Shown here piece after piece: positions 47,612 through 56,538 of a DNA stretch of 64,000 bases (positions within the stretch are counted from its first letter, which is position 1; every line of letters starts with the position of its first letter). The notes under the pieces are model-generated. The model ran no database searches. It was not told the DNA's origin and saw nothing but the letters and a program-made list of their open reading frames with translations. The DNA comes from an uncultured Acidobacteriota bacterium (GTDB taxonomy: Bacteria > Acidobacteriota > Blastocatellia > RBC074). The stretch is from contig CADECP010000035.1 in assembly GCA_902825875.1 (NCBI GenBank), positions 1 through 64,000 of the forward strand, in the 5' to 3' direction. A program made the translations under genes and the position numbers.

Positions 47612-49834
47612 ATGAAGAGGAAATTCTTGCTTGGAATGTTGGCTATCGCCATTCTGTCGCTGACTGTGGCGTTGCCTGGCGCAAATGCTCAAAAAGGCAC
47701 TGCCGATATTGACGTACAACATTACAAAATTGACGCTGAGTTGATTCCTGCCGAACAACTGTTGCGCGCCAAAACCGAAGTCAGATTCATACCACAAGCC
47801 GACACTCGCACAGTCGTCTTTGAAATGAATGGTTCGCTGGCAATCAAAACCATCTTGCGCACGGATGTTCCGTCAACGATCGGCGCGACAACTGCTCCGA
47901 CAATCACTTCACCTCAATCGCCGTCATTGACTCGCGGCGCGGGCAAACCCGGCGAAGCTAAAACAGCGGCTCCAACCAAAAACAGCCTAAACAAAGATCA
48001 GCAAACCAAACTAAATCCGGCAAAGGGCAATCAACCCGCCGCGTCAAAAGACGCCGTACAGGAAGTTCCCGGCCTGCAATTCATTCAGGACGCTCGCGAA
48101 AATATGAATGTTCGCGTTGATCTGGGCAGCGTCGCTCAAGCCGGTAAGCCTGTGACATTGGTGTTCGAATACGAAGGCGCACTCGAATCCGCTCAAGGCG
48201 GGCCGATTTCCACACGGCTGGCTTTTGTTGGCGATGCTGGCTCGTATTTGTTTTATGCCGCTCGTTGGTTTCCGTTTCATGAATATGCCGCCGACCGCGC
48301 GACCTATGAAATCAATCTGAAAGTTCCGAAAGACACGATGGTTGCTGGATACAGCGAACAACCTGTCGCAGCCGTTCCGCTGGTTGATCCCAAAACTAAA
48401 GCCGAGTTTTCGACCTATTCTTTTGTCAGTACCAAACCGGTTTTGCCGGGCAGTTTCGCCGCTGGCAAATACTTGATTCGATCTGCGAATTTCGGCGGCT
48501 TCACAGTGGATTTCTATGTCAAAGCCGGTGACGAAAAATGGGCTGACCACACGATGGAAGTTGTCGGCAAACATCTGGAATTTTATTCGGCCAAGTTTGG
48601 TCGCTATGCGTTCGGCAACAAACTGATTATTGCTGAAACTGACGAAGACACTCTGGAAACTTATTCCGGTCCCGGAACCATGTTTGTTTCGCCTCGTGCG
48701 CTGGCTTCAGGCATTGACGAAAAACTGGCGCGCGAAGTCGCGTATCAATGGTGGGGACAAACCGTCGGCCTGAAATCATTTGACGACACCTGGCTGTCGC
48801 AAGGGCTGGCTCAATACAGCACGCTGCTTTTCTTAAAACAGGAAACCAACGAATCGCAGTTTCAGCAGGCGCTTCAAGCAGAACTGGAAAAGGCGCTGGC
48901 GTTTGAACAATCGTCTTCGATCCGCAACGCACCGAAACAGCTTGATGACCAAACACCTGCGTTTCGTTCCATAGTCTTTAACAAAGGCGCACTGGTTTTG
49001 AACATGCTGCGGCAACTGCTGACCGAAGAAAAATTCGACAAGATGCTGCGCGATTATTACTCGCAGTTCAGCGGCAAAAACATCACTCTGGATGAATTCG
49101 AAGCCTTTGCGTCAAAAACTGCCGGAAGAGATATGCGTTTCTTTTTTGGCCAGTGGATTGATTCGACAGGCGTCCCGGAATTTCGCGCCGAATACCGCAT
49201 GCTGCGAACCAAAGACGGCCAGTTCCGAATTCCCGGAACGGTCAAACAGGATTTAGACACCTTTGAAATGCCTGTGGACATCATCCTGAAAACTGAAGCC
49301 GGCAACGAGCGGCTGACTCTGATGATGAAAGGCACTTCTTCAGATTTCGACATCACTACCAAGAGCAATCCAGTTGAAGTGATCGTTGATCCCGACACCA
49401 AACTCTTGCGAAGCTCTGAAACCTTGCGCGAAGGTGTCATCGTCCGTCGCGGCATCGAACATTTCCGAGAACAGGAATATATTGAGGCCGAGCAGCAATT
49501 CCAGGCTGCCGTCAAACTCAACCGCGGTAATTCGTGGGCTTGGTACAATCTGGGTTTGCTGTATATGGCTCAGCGCAATTGGAAAAAGGCGCTTGACGCT
49601 TTCGAACAAACGCTGAATGGCAACCTTCTCCCCGATTGGGTGGAAGTTTGGTCATACATTTACAGCGGCAATTGCTGGGATATGGTCGGACAACGCGAAC
49701 GCGCCGTCACCGAATATAACAAGGCAATCACCAACGGCAACAATTACGACAACGCTCAGGAATCGGCCAAGACTTTTCTGGCGGAACCGTTTGGCAAAAA
49801 GAAAGCTGCTCCTTCGAGCAGCGAAACAAACTAA
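47612..49834 (+). CDS. secreted M1-peptidase homologue without zinc ligands, with C-terminal TPRs
   Basis: A 740-residue exported protein (signal peptide to PGANAQ) with the layout of an M1 aminopeptidase: N-terminal beta-sandwich (30-270, with a low-complexity insert near 105-150), catalytic-fold domain (about 275-590), and TPR repeats at the C-terminus ([31 protein letters not shown]). The M1 zinc site HExxH-x18-E is replaced by REVAY (374-378) and Gln397 in [10 protein letters not shown]: both His ligands and the Glu ligand are lost while Glu375 is kept. It therefore should not bind zinc in the usual way and is probably a binding or scaffold protein. ATG at 47612 follows GAGGAG very closely; 71 upstream in-frame codons lack coding character. 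Confidence 0.8.
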   Translation: MKRKFLLGMLAIAILSLTVALPGANAQKGTADIDVQHYKIDAELIPAEQLLRAKTEVRFIPQADTRTVVFEMNGSLAIKTILRTDVPSTIGATTAPTITSPQSPSLTRGAGKPGEAKTAAPTKNSLNKDQQTKLNPAKGNQPAASKDAVQEVPGLQFIQDARENMNVRVDLGSVAQAGKPVTLVFEYEGALESAQGGPISTRLAFVGDAGSYLFYAARWFPFHEYAADRATYEINLKVPKDTMVAGYSEQPVAAVPLVDPKTKAEFSTYSFVSTKPVLPGSFAAGKYLIRSANFGGFTVDFYVKAGDEKWADHTMEVVGKHLEFYSAKFGRYAFGNKLIIAETDEDTLETYSGPGTMFVSPRALASGIDEKLAREVAYQWWGQTVGLKSFDDTWLSQGLAQYSTLLFLKQETNESQFQQALQAELEKALAFEQSSSIRNAPKQLDDQTPAFRSIVFNKGALVLNMLRQLLTEEKFDKMLRDYYSQFSGKNITLDEFEAFASKTAGRDMRFFFGQWIDSTGVPEFRAEYRMLRTKDGQFRIPGTVKQDLDTFEMPVDIILKTEAGNERLTLMMKGTSSDFDITTKSNPVEVIVDPDTKLLRSSETLREGVIVRRGIEHFREQEYIEAEQQFQAAVKLNRGNSWAWYNLGLLYMAQRNWKKALDAFEQTLNGNLLPDWVEVWSYIYSGNCWDMVGQRERAVTEYNKAITNGNNYDNAQESAKTFLAEPFGKKKAAPSSSETN

Positions 49835-49844
49835 ATGATCTTTC

Positions 49845-49879
49845 GGAAGCCAGCGATTCGATATTCGTCGCTGGCTTCC
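49845..49879. terminator. stem-loop after the M1-like gene
   Basis: GGAAGCCAGCGA (49845-49856) pairs perfectly with TCGCTGGCTTCC (49868-49879). There is no T-tract after it, so termination is inferred from position alone; it ends 10 bases before the next start. Confidence 0.55.
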
Positions 49880-49889
49880 CTACCAATCT

Positions 49890-50588
49890 ATGCGTAAATT
49901 CTTTTCGGCATTTTTTTTACCGCTTTTCGCCATCGCGTTTTCGACTGCGGCACTTCCGCAAACTTCCACTCAACTCACGCAAAACAACAAACCGACTCAC
50001 GAAGCCGCACCACCGTCGGCCTCTTATCACTACAAATTTGAAAACGAACGATTTACGACTCCGCTGCAAGAACTGGAATTTGACGGCAGCGGTCGCGGTC
50101 AGTTCCGCTTCAAAAAGAAAGAAAGCGAAGAAATCGTCAACGATTTGACCGTTTCTTCGCCTGTTTTGTCACAGATTCAATCCTTGTTCAGCCAGTTGAA
50201 CTTTCTTGCCAGCCAGGGAAGCTATCAACATAAAAAAGACTTCTCGCATCTGGGCACAGTGACCATTTCGCAAACCCAAAACGGCAAAGAGCGAACCGTC
50301 AAATTCAACTACTCCGATAACCCGGCAATGAACCAATTGCGCGAAATCTTTCAAAACATTGTCACGCAGGAAACTCGTTTTTTTGAACTGGAAACAGTTC
50401 GCGCAGCCGACCCGCTTTCGACTCCGGCACAAATGCGAATCCTGGACGACGACCTGAAATCCAAACGAATCGCCGATCCTCAACGCTTCGTTCCACTGCT
50501 GAAAGACCTGAAGCTCGACGAAGGCGTCCCGCTCATCACACGCAACCACGCCGAACGCCTGCTGCAACGAATCAACAAAGAGAAGTAA
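49890..50588 (+). CDS. small secreted protein of unknown function
   Basis: A 232-residue protein with a signal peptide ([20 protein letters not shown]). I do not recognise the family. The mature part has a beta-rich region ([20 protein letters not shown] to [20 protein letters not shown]) and a helical C-terminus. It lies 55 bases after the M1-like pseudo-peptidase gene across a stem-loop and may act with it. It converges with the ABC permease gene with only 12 bases between them. Confidence 0.7.
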   Translation: MRKFFSAFFLPLFAIAFSTAALPQTSTQLTQNNKPTHEAAPPSASYHYKFENERFTTPLQELEFDGSGRGQFRFKKKESEEIVNDLTVSSPVLSQIQSLFSQLNFLASQGSYQHKKDFSHLGTVTISQTQNGKERTVKFNYSDNPAMNQLREIFQNIVTQETRFFELETVRAADPLSTPAQMRILDDDLKSKRIADPQRFVPLLKDLKLDEGVPLITRNHAERLLQRINKEK

Positions 50589-50600
50589 ACTCCAAACTCC

Positions 50601-52136
50601 TCATTCCAACTCTCCGACTGACAACCTATCGGTTGGATCAATAAAGCGGAATCCTCTGATTCGTTCGAGAAACCATTGCAGATTGAACGCAATTGCCAGC
50701 ACAGCCCAAAACGATCCGATGCTCAGATACAGGTTTCGGTGTGCGGCCACATCCCAGACAAATGGATTGCCGACCAACCATAATCCGTAATCTTCGCGCC
50801 ACCAATTCAGATCGTTCATGAATATCAGCATTCCGATCAGCATCGGAATCGTGCTGCCGATGGCGGTCAATACAATGGCAATCAACCAGGTCAGGTTTGG
50901 GGGGATTCGTTTCAGCAAGTGTCGCCGCAGAAAGGCAGCCGTCAGCGCGTAGCAAAACAAGTACAGGTTCATGACTGTCAGCCAGCGAGTCGAATCAACC
51001 AGTTCGCCCAAGTCGCTGAAGTTCGGAAATAAACGCCACCAAATCCAGCACACGTCATACGTCGCTACAATCATCATCACCGTCCAGGCTAATCCGTTGG
51101 CCGAGCCGCTGGTGAAGAAAAAGCGAAGCAGGCGTTTTCCATCGGATTCCGGCAATGCACGCAACACGCGCGCACCTGGCCAGTCGCGTTCGCCGACAGA
51201 GGTAAAGATCGAAAACGCGAACAGCACATTGAAAGAAGCTTGCCAGTAAATTACCGGGTCGTGCGTAGCTTCCACCCAACTTCCCAGTAATGCGACAAGT
51301 CCACCAATCACCCAGATCACGGTCAGATACAAGCGAACCGGCAAGGCTCGGTTGGCCGAAATGGGTTTAATCAACGCTATGGACAGCACCAGCAACAACC
51401 CAAGCTGGAAAACATAATTCAACCCGATGATTCCAACCCATTGCCAGAAATTCGCGCTGCCGACTTTGCTGCCGATGCCTTCCCACAACATTCCGCCTGC
51501 CGAAGCCATCGTGCTGATGTAGCCAATCACCAGCAAAACAAATGCAATCAATCCCAGAATGAGCTTGAAAGCTCGGCCTACGGGCAGGCAGGCGACAAAG
51601 ATCATGATTTGGGCGCTGAGCGTGACGGACACGAACCCAATCGCCAACACGACCGCCATCGAAGGCAGATCAATCCCACGCAAAAAATACGTGAAGGTCA
51701 GAAACGGCAAACACGCGCTGAAGATCAAGACCGTCAGCACGACTGCGGCCAACATCTTGCCGACAATAATGCTGCGCGGTTTGATGGTGGTGATGAACAA
51801 CAGATCAAGATTCGTTTCAGAACGTTCCGCCGCCAATCGAACCCCGCTGTATAACGGCACAAACAGCATGCCAATCGCCAGCATGATTCCGAACAGAATC
51901 ATGAACACTGTTCGCCCGGCGTCGTAACTGAAACTGATGTCAGTGGCGGTAATTAGGTAAATGGCAACGGCAATAATTTGAATCGCCAACAAAACCAGCA
52001 GAGCCGTAATCACAAAACGGCTCTGAACGGCTTGGCGCAATTCCTTGATGACGACCGGGTTCAGCCAATCGTCAAAACGCTCGGCCAGGCGCACTTTCGG
52101 TTGAGTCGAGTTGCTGAGTTCGGCTTCGGCGGTCAT
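50601..52136 (-). CDS. ABC-2-type transporter permease
   Basis: A 511-residue membrane protein with about twelve hydrophobic segments, the first after KELRQAVQSRF, a motif usual at the start of ABC-2 permeases. ERSETNLDLLFITTIKPRSIIVGKML is the coupling-helix region contacting the ATPase. The start overlaps the ATPase stop as ATGA. With the ATPase it forms an export-type transporter; the substrate cannot be read from sequence. It sits at the 3' end of a five-gene minus-strand run with the MoxR-type genes. Confidence 0.85.
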   Translation of the reverse strand: MTAEAELSNSTQPKVRLAERFDDWLNPVVIKELRQAVQSRFVITALLVLLAIQIIAVAIYLITATDISFSYDAGRTVFMILFGIMLAIGMLFVPLYSGVRLAAERSETNLDLLFITTIKPRSIIVGKMLAAVVLTVLIFSACLPFLTFTYFLRGIDLPSMAVVLAIGFVSVTLSAQIMIFVACLPVGRAFKLILGLIAFVLLVIGYISTMASAGGMLWEGIGSKVGSANFWQWVGIIGLNYVFQLGLLLVLSIALIKPISANRALPVRLYLTVIWVIGGLVALLGSWVEATHDPVIYWQASFNVLFAFSIFTSVGERDWPGARVLRALPESDGKRLLRFFFTSGSANGLAWTVMMIVATYDVCWIWWRLFPNFSDLGELVDSTRWLTVMNLYLFCYALTAAFLRRHLLKRIPPNLTWLIAIVLTAIGSTIPMLIGMLIFMNDLNWWREDYGLWLVGNPFVWDVAAHRNLYLSIGSFWAVLAIAFNLQWFLERIRGFRFIDPTDRLSVGELE

Positions 52137-53062
52137 TGCACAACTCCTTTGGTGACATTCATGAAAATTTCTTCCAGATTAGCGCGTTGCTGTTTGAATT
52201 CGACTACGCGATAGCCGCGCGCGATGACGGCGGCCAACAATTCGGCGCAGGCTTCGTCGGTTCCGCTGACTTCCGCAGCTACTTCTTCGCCGTTGAGCCG
52301 GGCAGATTCGATGTGAGGCGTCTGCAACAATTCCCTGTGAAGTTCTTCCTGCCGCCCCAACACGCGAATCAACACCGTTCGGCGAGGAACGCTGTCGCTG
52401 AGCAAATCGCCAATTCCACCAGCCATCAGGATTTTTCCGTGTTCGATGATGACCGCGCCGTGGCAGATTTCGGCAAGCTCCGTCAGGATGTGCGAAGAAA
52501 TCAAAATCGCTTTGCCCTGCCCCGAAAGCACACGCAGCAGTTCGCGCAATTCGATGCGCGCTCGCGGATCAAGTCCCGCCGCAGGTTCGTCCATAATCAG
52601 CACAGGCGGATCGTGTAACAACGCGCGAGCCAGCGTCACGCGCTGCTTCATTCCTTTGGACAAAGCGACCAACATCTTGTCGCGGATACCGCTCAAATTC
52701 GTGAACTCTTCCACGCTGTCAACGGTTTGCCTTCGCTTTAGGCTTTTCAACCCATACGCCCGCGCAAAAAAATCCAGGTATTCGTGAACTGAAATGTCCC
52801 GGTGAGTGGGCAGCGAATCCGGCACGTAACCCACCAATTGCCGAGCACGCTCCGGGTCTTCGATCACGGAAACGCCGTCAATCGTCGCTTGCCCAGCGGT
52901 CGGTTCATCCAGCGTAGCCAGTATCCGCATCGTAGTCGTTTTGCCAGCACCGTTTGGGCCGACGAAACCTACAACCTGGCCGGAAGCGAACGAGAACGAC
53001 ACGTCATCAACTGCGCGCGTGGAGCCAAAATACTTTTTCAGATTGGAAACTTCGACTTTCAT
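52133..53062 (-). CDS. ABC transporter ATP-binding protein
   Basis: A 309-residue ATPase of the ABC-2 (gliding/Nos-type) exporter class. Walker A is GPNGAGKTTT, the Q-loop lies in LVGYVPDSLPTHRDISVHEY, the signature is LSKGMKQRVTLARALL, Walker B is VLIMDEPAAGLDP and the switch His is in SSHIL. The C-terminal 80 residues form the accessory domain usual in this class. It overlaps the permease gene by 4 bases and is preceded by AAAGGTGA. Confidence 0.95.
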   Translation of the reverse strand: MKVEVSNLKKYFGSTRAVDDVSFSFASGQVVGFVGPNGAGKTTTMRILATLDEPTAGQATIDGVSVIEDPERARQLVGYVPDSLPTHRDISVHEYLDFFARAYGLKSLKRRQTVDSVEEFTNLSGIRDKMLVALSKGMKQRVTLARALLHDPPVLIMDEPAAGLDPRARIELRELLRVLSGQGKAILISSHILTELAEICHGAVIIEHGKILMAGGIGDLLSDSVPRRTVLIRVLGRQEELHRELLQTPHIESARLNGEEVAAEVSGTDEACAELLAAVIARGYRVVEFKQQRANLEEIFMNVTKGVVQ

Positions 53063-53133
53063 AATTCACCTTTCGGTACGGAACGAGGAGCGGTAGCGAC
53101 TCGGTCGGCCTGAAGCTAGCTATACCCCGCTTG

Positions 53134-55347
53134 CTACCGCGCGCGGTTCTGATCCGAAACGCCGTACACCAAGTTTCGAGCCGTGCGCGTTTTGACTCCG
53201 CTCAAACCTTCTTCGACAAATGGAGCGCCGTTGAGCACAGCCAGATAACAATTCGGCATCAACGCTTCCTGCGGTTTGTTGGTCAGGCTTTGGAATTCTT
53301 TCAACCAATCGCCGCTGTAAATTTCGCGCAATCGTGAAGTTGTGGCCGAAGCTTTCAAGTCGGTGGCCTGGAGTTTGGCTTGCGCTCCGGGCGCGATGTT
53401 TTGAGCGGAATGAATTTCCCCCCCGGCGTCTGCCCACCAGATTTGAGCGATTTCTGCGCCCAAGCCGTTGACCAAAGTCGCTTCGTCGCCGGATTGGCGA
53501 ATGTTCAAACGTTCGCGCCGAGCTTCGTTTTTTCGCAGCTTGAAGAACGCCGGGACGCGCGCAACGATCCAACCAGATTCCAGGTGCTGATCGTTCGTCC
53601 AATCCACAGTGCGTTCCGGCGTTCTGCGACGATAATCCCAATCATTGGGCAGTTGCGGAACAAGCTCCGTGTCATAGCTGAATCGCAAACCTTCGCTGGG
53701 AGTAATCGGCGAATAAAATCCAGTCCAGCCAATGGTCGTCGCTCGGTGATCGGTTTCGTCCAGGATTGTCAGTGCTTCGGTTTTCGCCGTCGCGTTCCAG
53801 CCTTCGCCAAACAGAGAAAAGCCCGCGACCATCAAACAGGTCAGCAGCGAAATGGCCGGAACCGTCCACAACATCCAGATTTTGCGTTTCTTTTTCGCCA
53901 GCCAGATCAAATTCACAGGCCCGATGACCAGCACAAACACCAGCATCAGCAAGAACAATCCGCGAATGGGAACTCCGAATTGTTCGACCACCGGAAACTC
54001 CCGATTGATTTCCGCCAGAGTGGAAAAACTGTTTTCGGCCAATTCGTTGCCGCGCAAACTATTCCGAAGTCGTTTCCACTGATTGACGCCGATGTTTCCC
54101 AAATCAGCAGATCCTGTTAGGAGAACTGTGCCGAATCCAACGTAATACATCGGCAAATCAGCACGTGAGACGTAATTCGGAGGCTGCGCTGGAGTCGCAG
54201 TCGGATCGGGCGGCTTGCCATACTGGCTTTCGGCTGTGGCATCATCATCTTTGAGTTCTTCGTCTTTGAGGCCACTACGCCTAGATTGCCACTGGGTGGG
54301 CAGTTGCCAGTTGCCGGCGACGATCAAAGTTCCGCCGCGTTCGATGTAACGCAGCAAAGCAGTGCGAATGGCTTCGGGAGCAGCGTTAAGTTCATCGGCT
54401 TGCAGCATGACTCCGCTGAATCGCGCGTATGACATCCAGTTTTGACTCCATTCCGATACTGGAAATTCGTACGATTGCAGGGCAATCAACCACCCACCTG
54501 AACTATTTTTCAAACCTTGTTCGATATTGACTGCATTCATCAGGCCACTTTTTAAGTACACCTGCTGACTGAGCAACAGACTGCCATATTCGGAACGCCC
54601 CACGATAGCTCCAACTTTTCCCTTGCCAATTGTCACCTGCTCCCTTTGTCTGGTTCCATCAATCAAAACTTCAGCATAACTGGTGTATGAAGCCAAAGAG
54701 GGGCTGAAAAAGGTGACGTTCACAGTGGATGACGGAGCAAGTTCGACAGTTCGGCGGACTTCCCGGACACCGCCCCACGAATTGTTGTAGTTGTAATTCG
54801 GCAACAGCAATGTGACGGTGTGAGCCTGAATTGTAGAATTGTTGGTAATCGTTGCTCGGTATTCGCCGTACCCCTCACCGACACTGGACTCTTGCATCGC
54901 TTCAACCGAGACGCTCACGTCACCATATGTTTGCAGTTGCGCCATTGCCAGCATCGGCAGAGCCAGCATAATCAAGCAAACCAGTAACGAAGAACCGAAG
55001 GTGTATCGAAGAGATGAGGTCTGTTTCTTCGCCGCAGAGTGGCGGTTGAATTTAGCCCGGCGTTTCAACGCCGGGGAAGCTGGTGCGTTCAGTCGCGTCG
55101 CGTTAGCGACGCCTGAATTCAGTCGTCGCTGACGCGACGCGGGAATTAATTGGCGACTTTCCGTGGATTGAAATCCACGGCTAAAGTCAGCCGCCGCTCT
55201 GGGGCGAAGAGTTTGAGAAATTAAGAGGCGAAGGTTGAAGCCCAAGCCCTTCGTGACTGGCGGGCTACCGACACGACAGAGTTTCCTCTTCGTATTTTCT
55301 TCGTGTACCTTCGTGGAAGAAAAAGTCCTGGCTGTTTGGTTCATCAT
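53134..55347 (-). CDS. membrane protein of the MoxR cluster with a repeat-derived N-terminal insert
   Basis: A 737-residue membrane protein with an internal hydrophobic segment (about 119-137, LLVCLIMLALPMLAMAQ), an extracytoplasmic domain with a GATase1/ThuA-like region (LLRYIERGGTLIVAGNW), two more membrane segments (about 460-482 and 487-507) and a beta-rich C-terminus. The ATG overlaps the MoxR stop. Residues about 10-110 are encoded by clustered palindromes (55021-55320) that look like intergenic repeats, inserted without breaking the frame. No ATG, GTG or TTG exists between this insert and the hydrophobic segment, so translation must pass through it. Members of such clusters act with MoxR and DUF58 proteins in envelope processes. 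Confidence 0.7.
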   Translation of the reverse strand: MMNQTARTFSSTKVHEENTKRKLCRVGSPPVTKGLGFNLRLLISQTLRPRAAADFSRGFQSTESRQLIPASRQRRLNSGVANATRLNAPASPALKRRAKFNRHSAAKKQTSSLRYTFGSSLLVCLIMLALPMLAMAQLQTYGDVSVSVEAMQESSVGEGYGEYRATITNNSTIQAHTVTLLLPNYNYNNSWGGVREVRRTVELAPSSTVNVTFFSPSLASYTSYAEVLIDGTRQREQVTIGKGKVGAIVGRSEYGSLLLSQQVYLKSGLMNAVNIEQGLKNSSGGWLIALQSYEFPVSEWSQNWMSYARFSGVMLQADELNAAPEAIRTALLRYIERGGTLIVAGNWQLPTQWQSRRSGLKDEELKDDDATAESQYGKPPDPTATPAQPPNYVSRADLPMYYVGFGTVLLTGSADLGNIGVNQWKRLRNSLRGNELAENSFSTLAEINREFPVVEQFGVPIRGLFLLMLVFVLVIGPVNLIWLAKKKRKIWMLWTVPAISLLTCLMVAGFSLFGEGWNATAKTEALTILDETDHRATTIGWTGFYSPITPSEGLRFSYDTELVPQLPNDWDYRRRTPERTVDWTNDQHLESGWIVARVPAFFKLRKNEARRERLNIRQSGDEATLVNGLGAEIAQIWWADAGGEIHSAQNIAPGAQAKLQATDLKASATTSRLREIYSGDWLKEFQSLTNKPQEALMPNCYLAVLNGAPFVEEGLSGVKTRTARNLVYGVSDQNRAR
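55021..55320. repeat. cluster of palindromic repeats inside a coding sequence
   Basis: Perfect inverted repeats: CCCGGCGTT/AACGCCGGG (55056-55064/55067-55075), GCGTCGC/GCGACGC (55095-55101/55106-55112), CCGTGGATT/AATCCACGG (55161-55169/55172-55180), and a related GTCGTCGCTGACGCGAC block at 55122-55138. The segment near 55288-55318 (CTTCGTGTACCTTCGTGG) resembles another dispersed repeat. Such blocks usually lie between genes. Confidence 0.85.
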
Positions 55348-56372
55348 TTTTCGATCTCCACATCGCGGGGAAGTTTGATGCCGGTTTCGTCAATTTGGCT
55401 GAGCAATCGGGCAATCAGCGATTGAGCATTCACGCCGTCGAACTTCGCTTTGTAATTCAGCACCAGCCGATGATTCAGCACCGGCGAGGCAATGGCTTTC
55501 ACGTCTTCAAAACCAACCGTAGGCCGTCCGGCCAATAGCGCATAAGCTCGCGCGGCTTCGGCCATCGCAATTGCTGCTCGCGGCGAAGCTCCGTAAGCGA
55601 CGTAGCTTTTCACGTCGTCGGTCGCTTCGGGCGAATCGGTGTGCGTGGCGGCAACTACGCGAGAGATGTAGCGCGACACAGGTTTCGGTAAATAGATGCG
55701 ATCCATGACCGCGAACAACTGCGCCAGTTCGTTGGCGGAAACGATGAATTCCGGCTGAGGCGCTTCGCCGCGTCGTCGAGTGGAAATGATTTGATCCAGC
55801 GTGTCCACGTCCGAACCTCCGACGTTCAGTTTGAACAGGAAACGATCCAATTGCGCTTCGGGCAGCGGGTAGGTTCCTTCCAATTCAATCGGGTTTTGCG
55901 AAGCCAGCACGAAAAACGGATCAGGCAATTGCCGCGTCGCTCCCAGCAAAGTCACGGAGCGTTCCTGCATCGCTTCCAGCAAAGCCGACTGCGTTTTTGG
56001 CGAAGCTCGATTGATTTCGTCGGCCAGCAACAGGTTGGTGAAAATCGGCCCGGCGTGAAATTCCATCGCTCGGCGACCGTCATCGCTGCCTTGCAAAATG
56101 TGCGAACCCAGAATGTCGCTGGGCATCAGGTCTGGCGTGAATTGGACTCGTTTGAACTGCAATCCCAACAAATCGCCAAGTGTTTTGACCAACGCGGTTT
56201 TGCCTACGCCGGGCAAACCTTCCAGCAGGATGTGGCCGCGACTCAAAATGCCTGTCAGCACCAGCCGATGAAGTTCAGGCCGACCGAGCAAAATGCGATC
56301 AAGCTGCGTCAAGATTCGATTGGCAAGTTCGATTGCCGGATTGATTTCTTCGGATTGGAGAATGGTTTGCAT
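55344..56372 (-). CDS. MoxR-family AAA+ ATPase
   Basis: A 342-residue AAA+ ATPase of the MoxR family, chaperone-like proteins that mature or remodel VWA- or DUF58-containing partners. Walker A is EGLPGVGKTALVKTL, Walker B is LLADEINRASPKTQSALLEA, sensor 1 lies in FFVLASQNPIELEGTYPLPEAQLDRF, and sensor 2 is YGASPRAAIAMAEAARAYA. It overlaps the next gene by 4 bases. The start at 56372 has no Shine-Dalgarno sequence because a GTAGACA repeat reaches to within four bases of the ATG. The DUF58 partner is encoded on the opposite strand at 58858. Confidence 0.95.
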   Translation of the reverse strand: MQTILQSEEINPAIELANRILTQLDRILLGRPELHRLVLTGILSRGHILLEGLPGVGKTALVKTLGDLLGLQFKRVQFTPDLMPSDILGSHILQGSDDGRRAMEFHAGPIFTNLLLADEINRASPKTQSALLEAMQERSVTLLGATRQLPDPFFVLASQNPIELEGTYPLPEAQLDRFLFKLNVGGSDVDTLDQIISTRRRGEAPQPEFIVSANELAQLFAVMDRIYLPKPVSRYISRVVAATHTDSPEATDDVKSYVAYGASPRAAIAMAEAARAYALLAGRPTVGFEDVKAIASPVLNHRLVLNYKAKFDGVNAQSLIARLLSQIDETGIKLPRDVEIEK

Positions 56373-56375
56373 AAA

Positions 56376-56538
56376 AGTAGACAGTAGACAGTAGCTTGAG
56401 GTTCGAGTTTTAGCGGAGTTTTATCCGCTAAAATCTGGTCAAACTGCTCAAACCGACAGTAGAGAGTAGCCCATTCCAGGAAAACCTGAACTTTAGCAAG
56501 AATGCTACTGACTTCTGTCTACTGCCTTCTGTCTACTT
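56376..56538. repeat. GTAGACA inverted-repeat element with internal hairpin
   Basis: AGTAGACAGTAGACAGTAG at 56376-56394 is mirrored by CTACTGACTTCTGTCTACTG and CTTCTGTCTACTT at 56505-56538, with a degenerate copy at 56456-56468. Inside, TTTTAGCGGA/TCCGCTAAAA (56408-56417/56424-56433) makes a hairpin. The element fills the whole gap between two genes and includes the stop codon of the upstream one. Confidence 0.75.
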
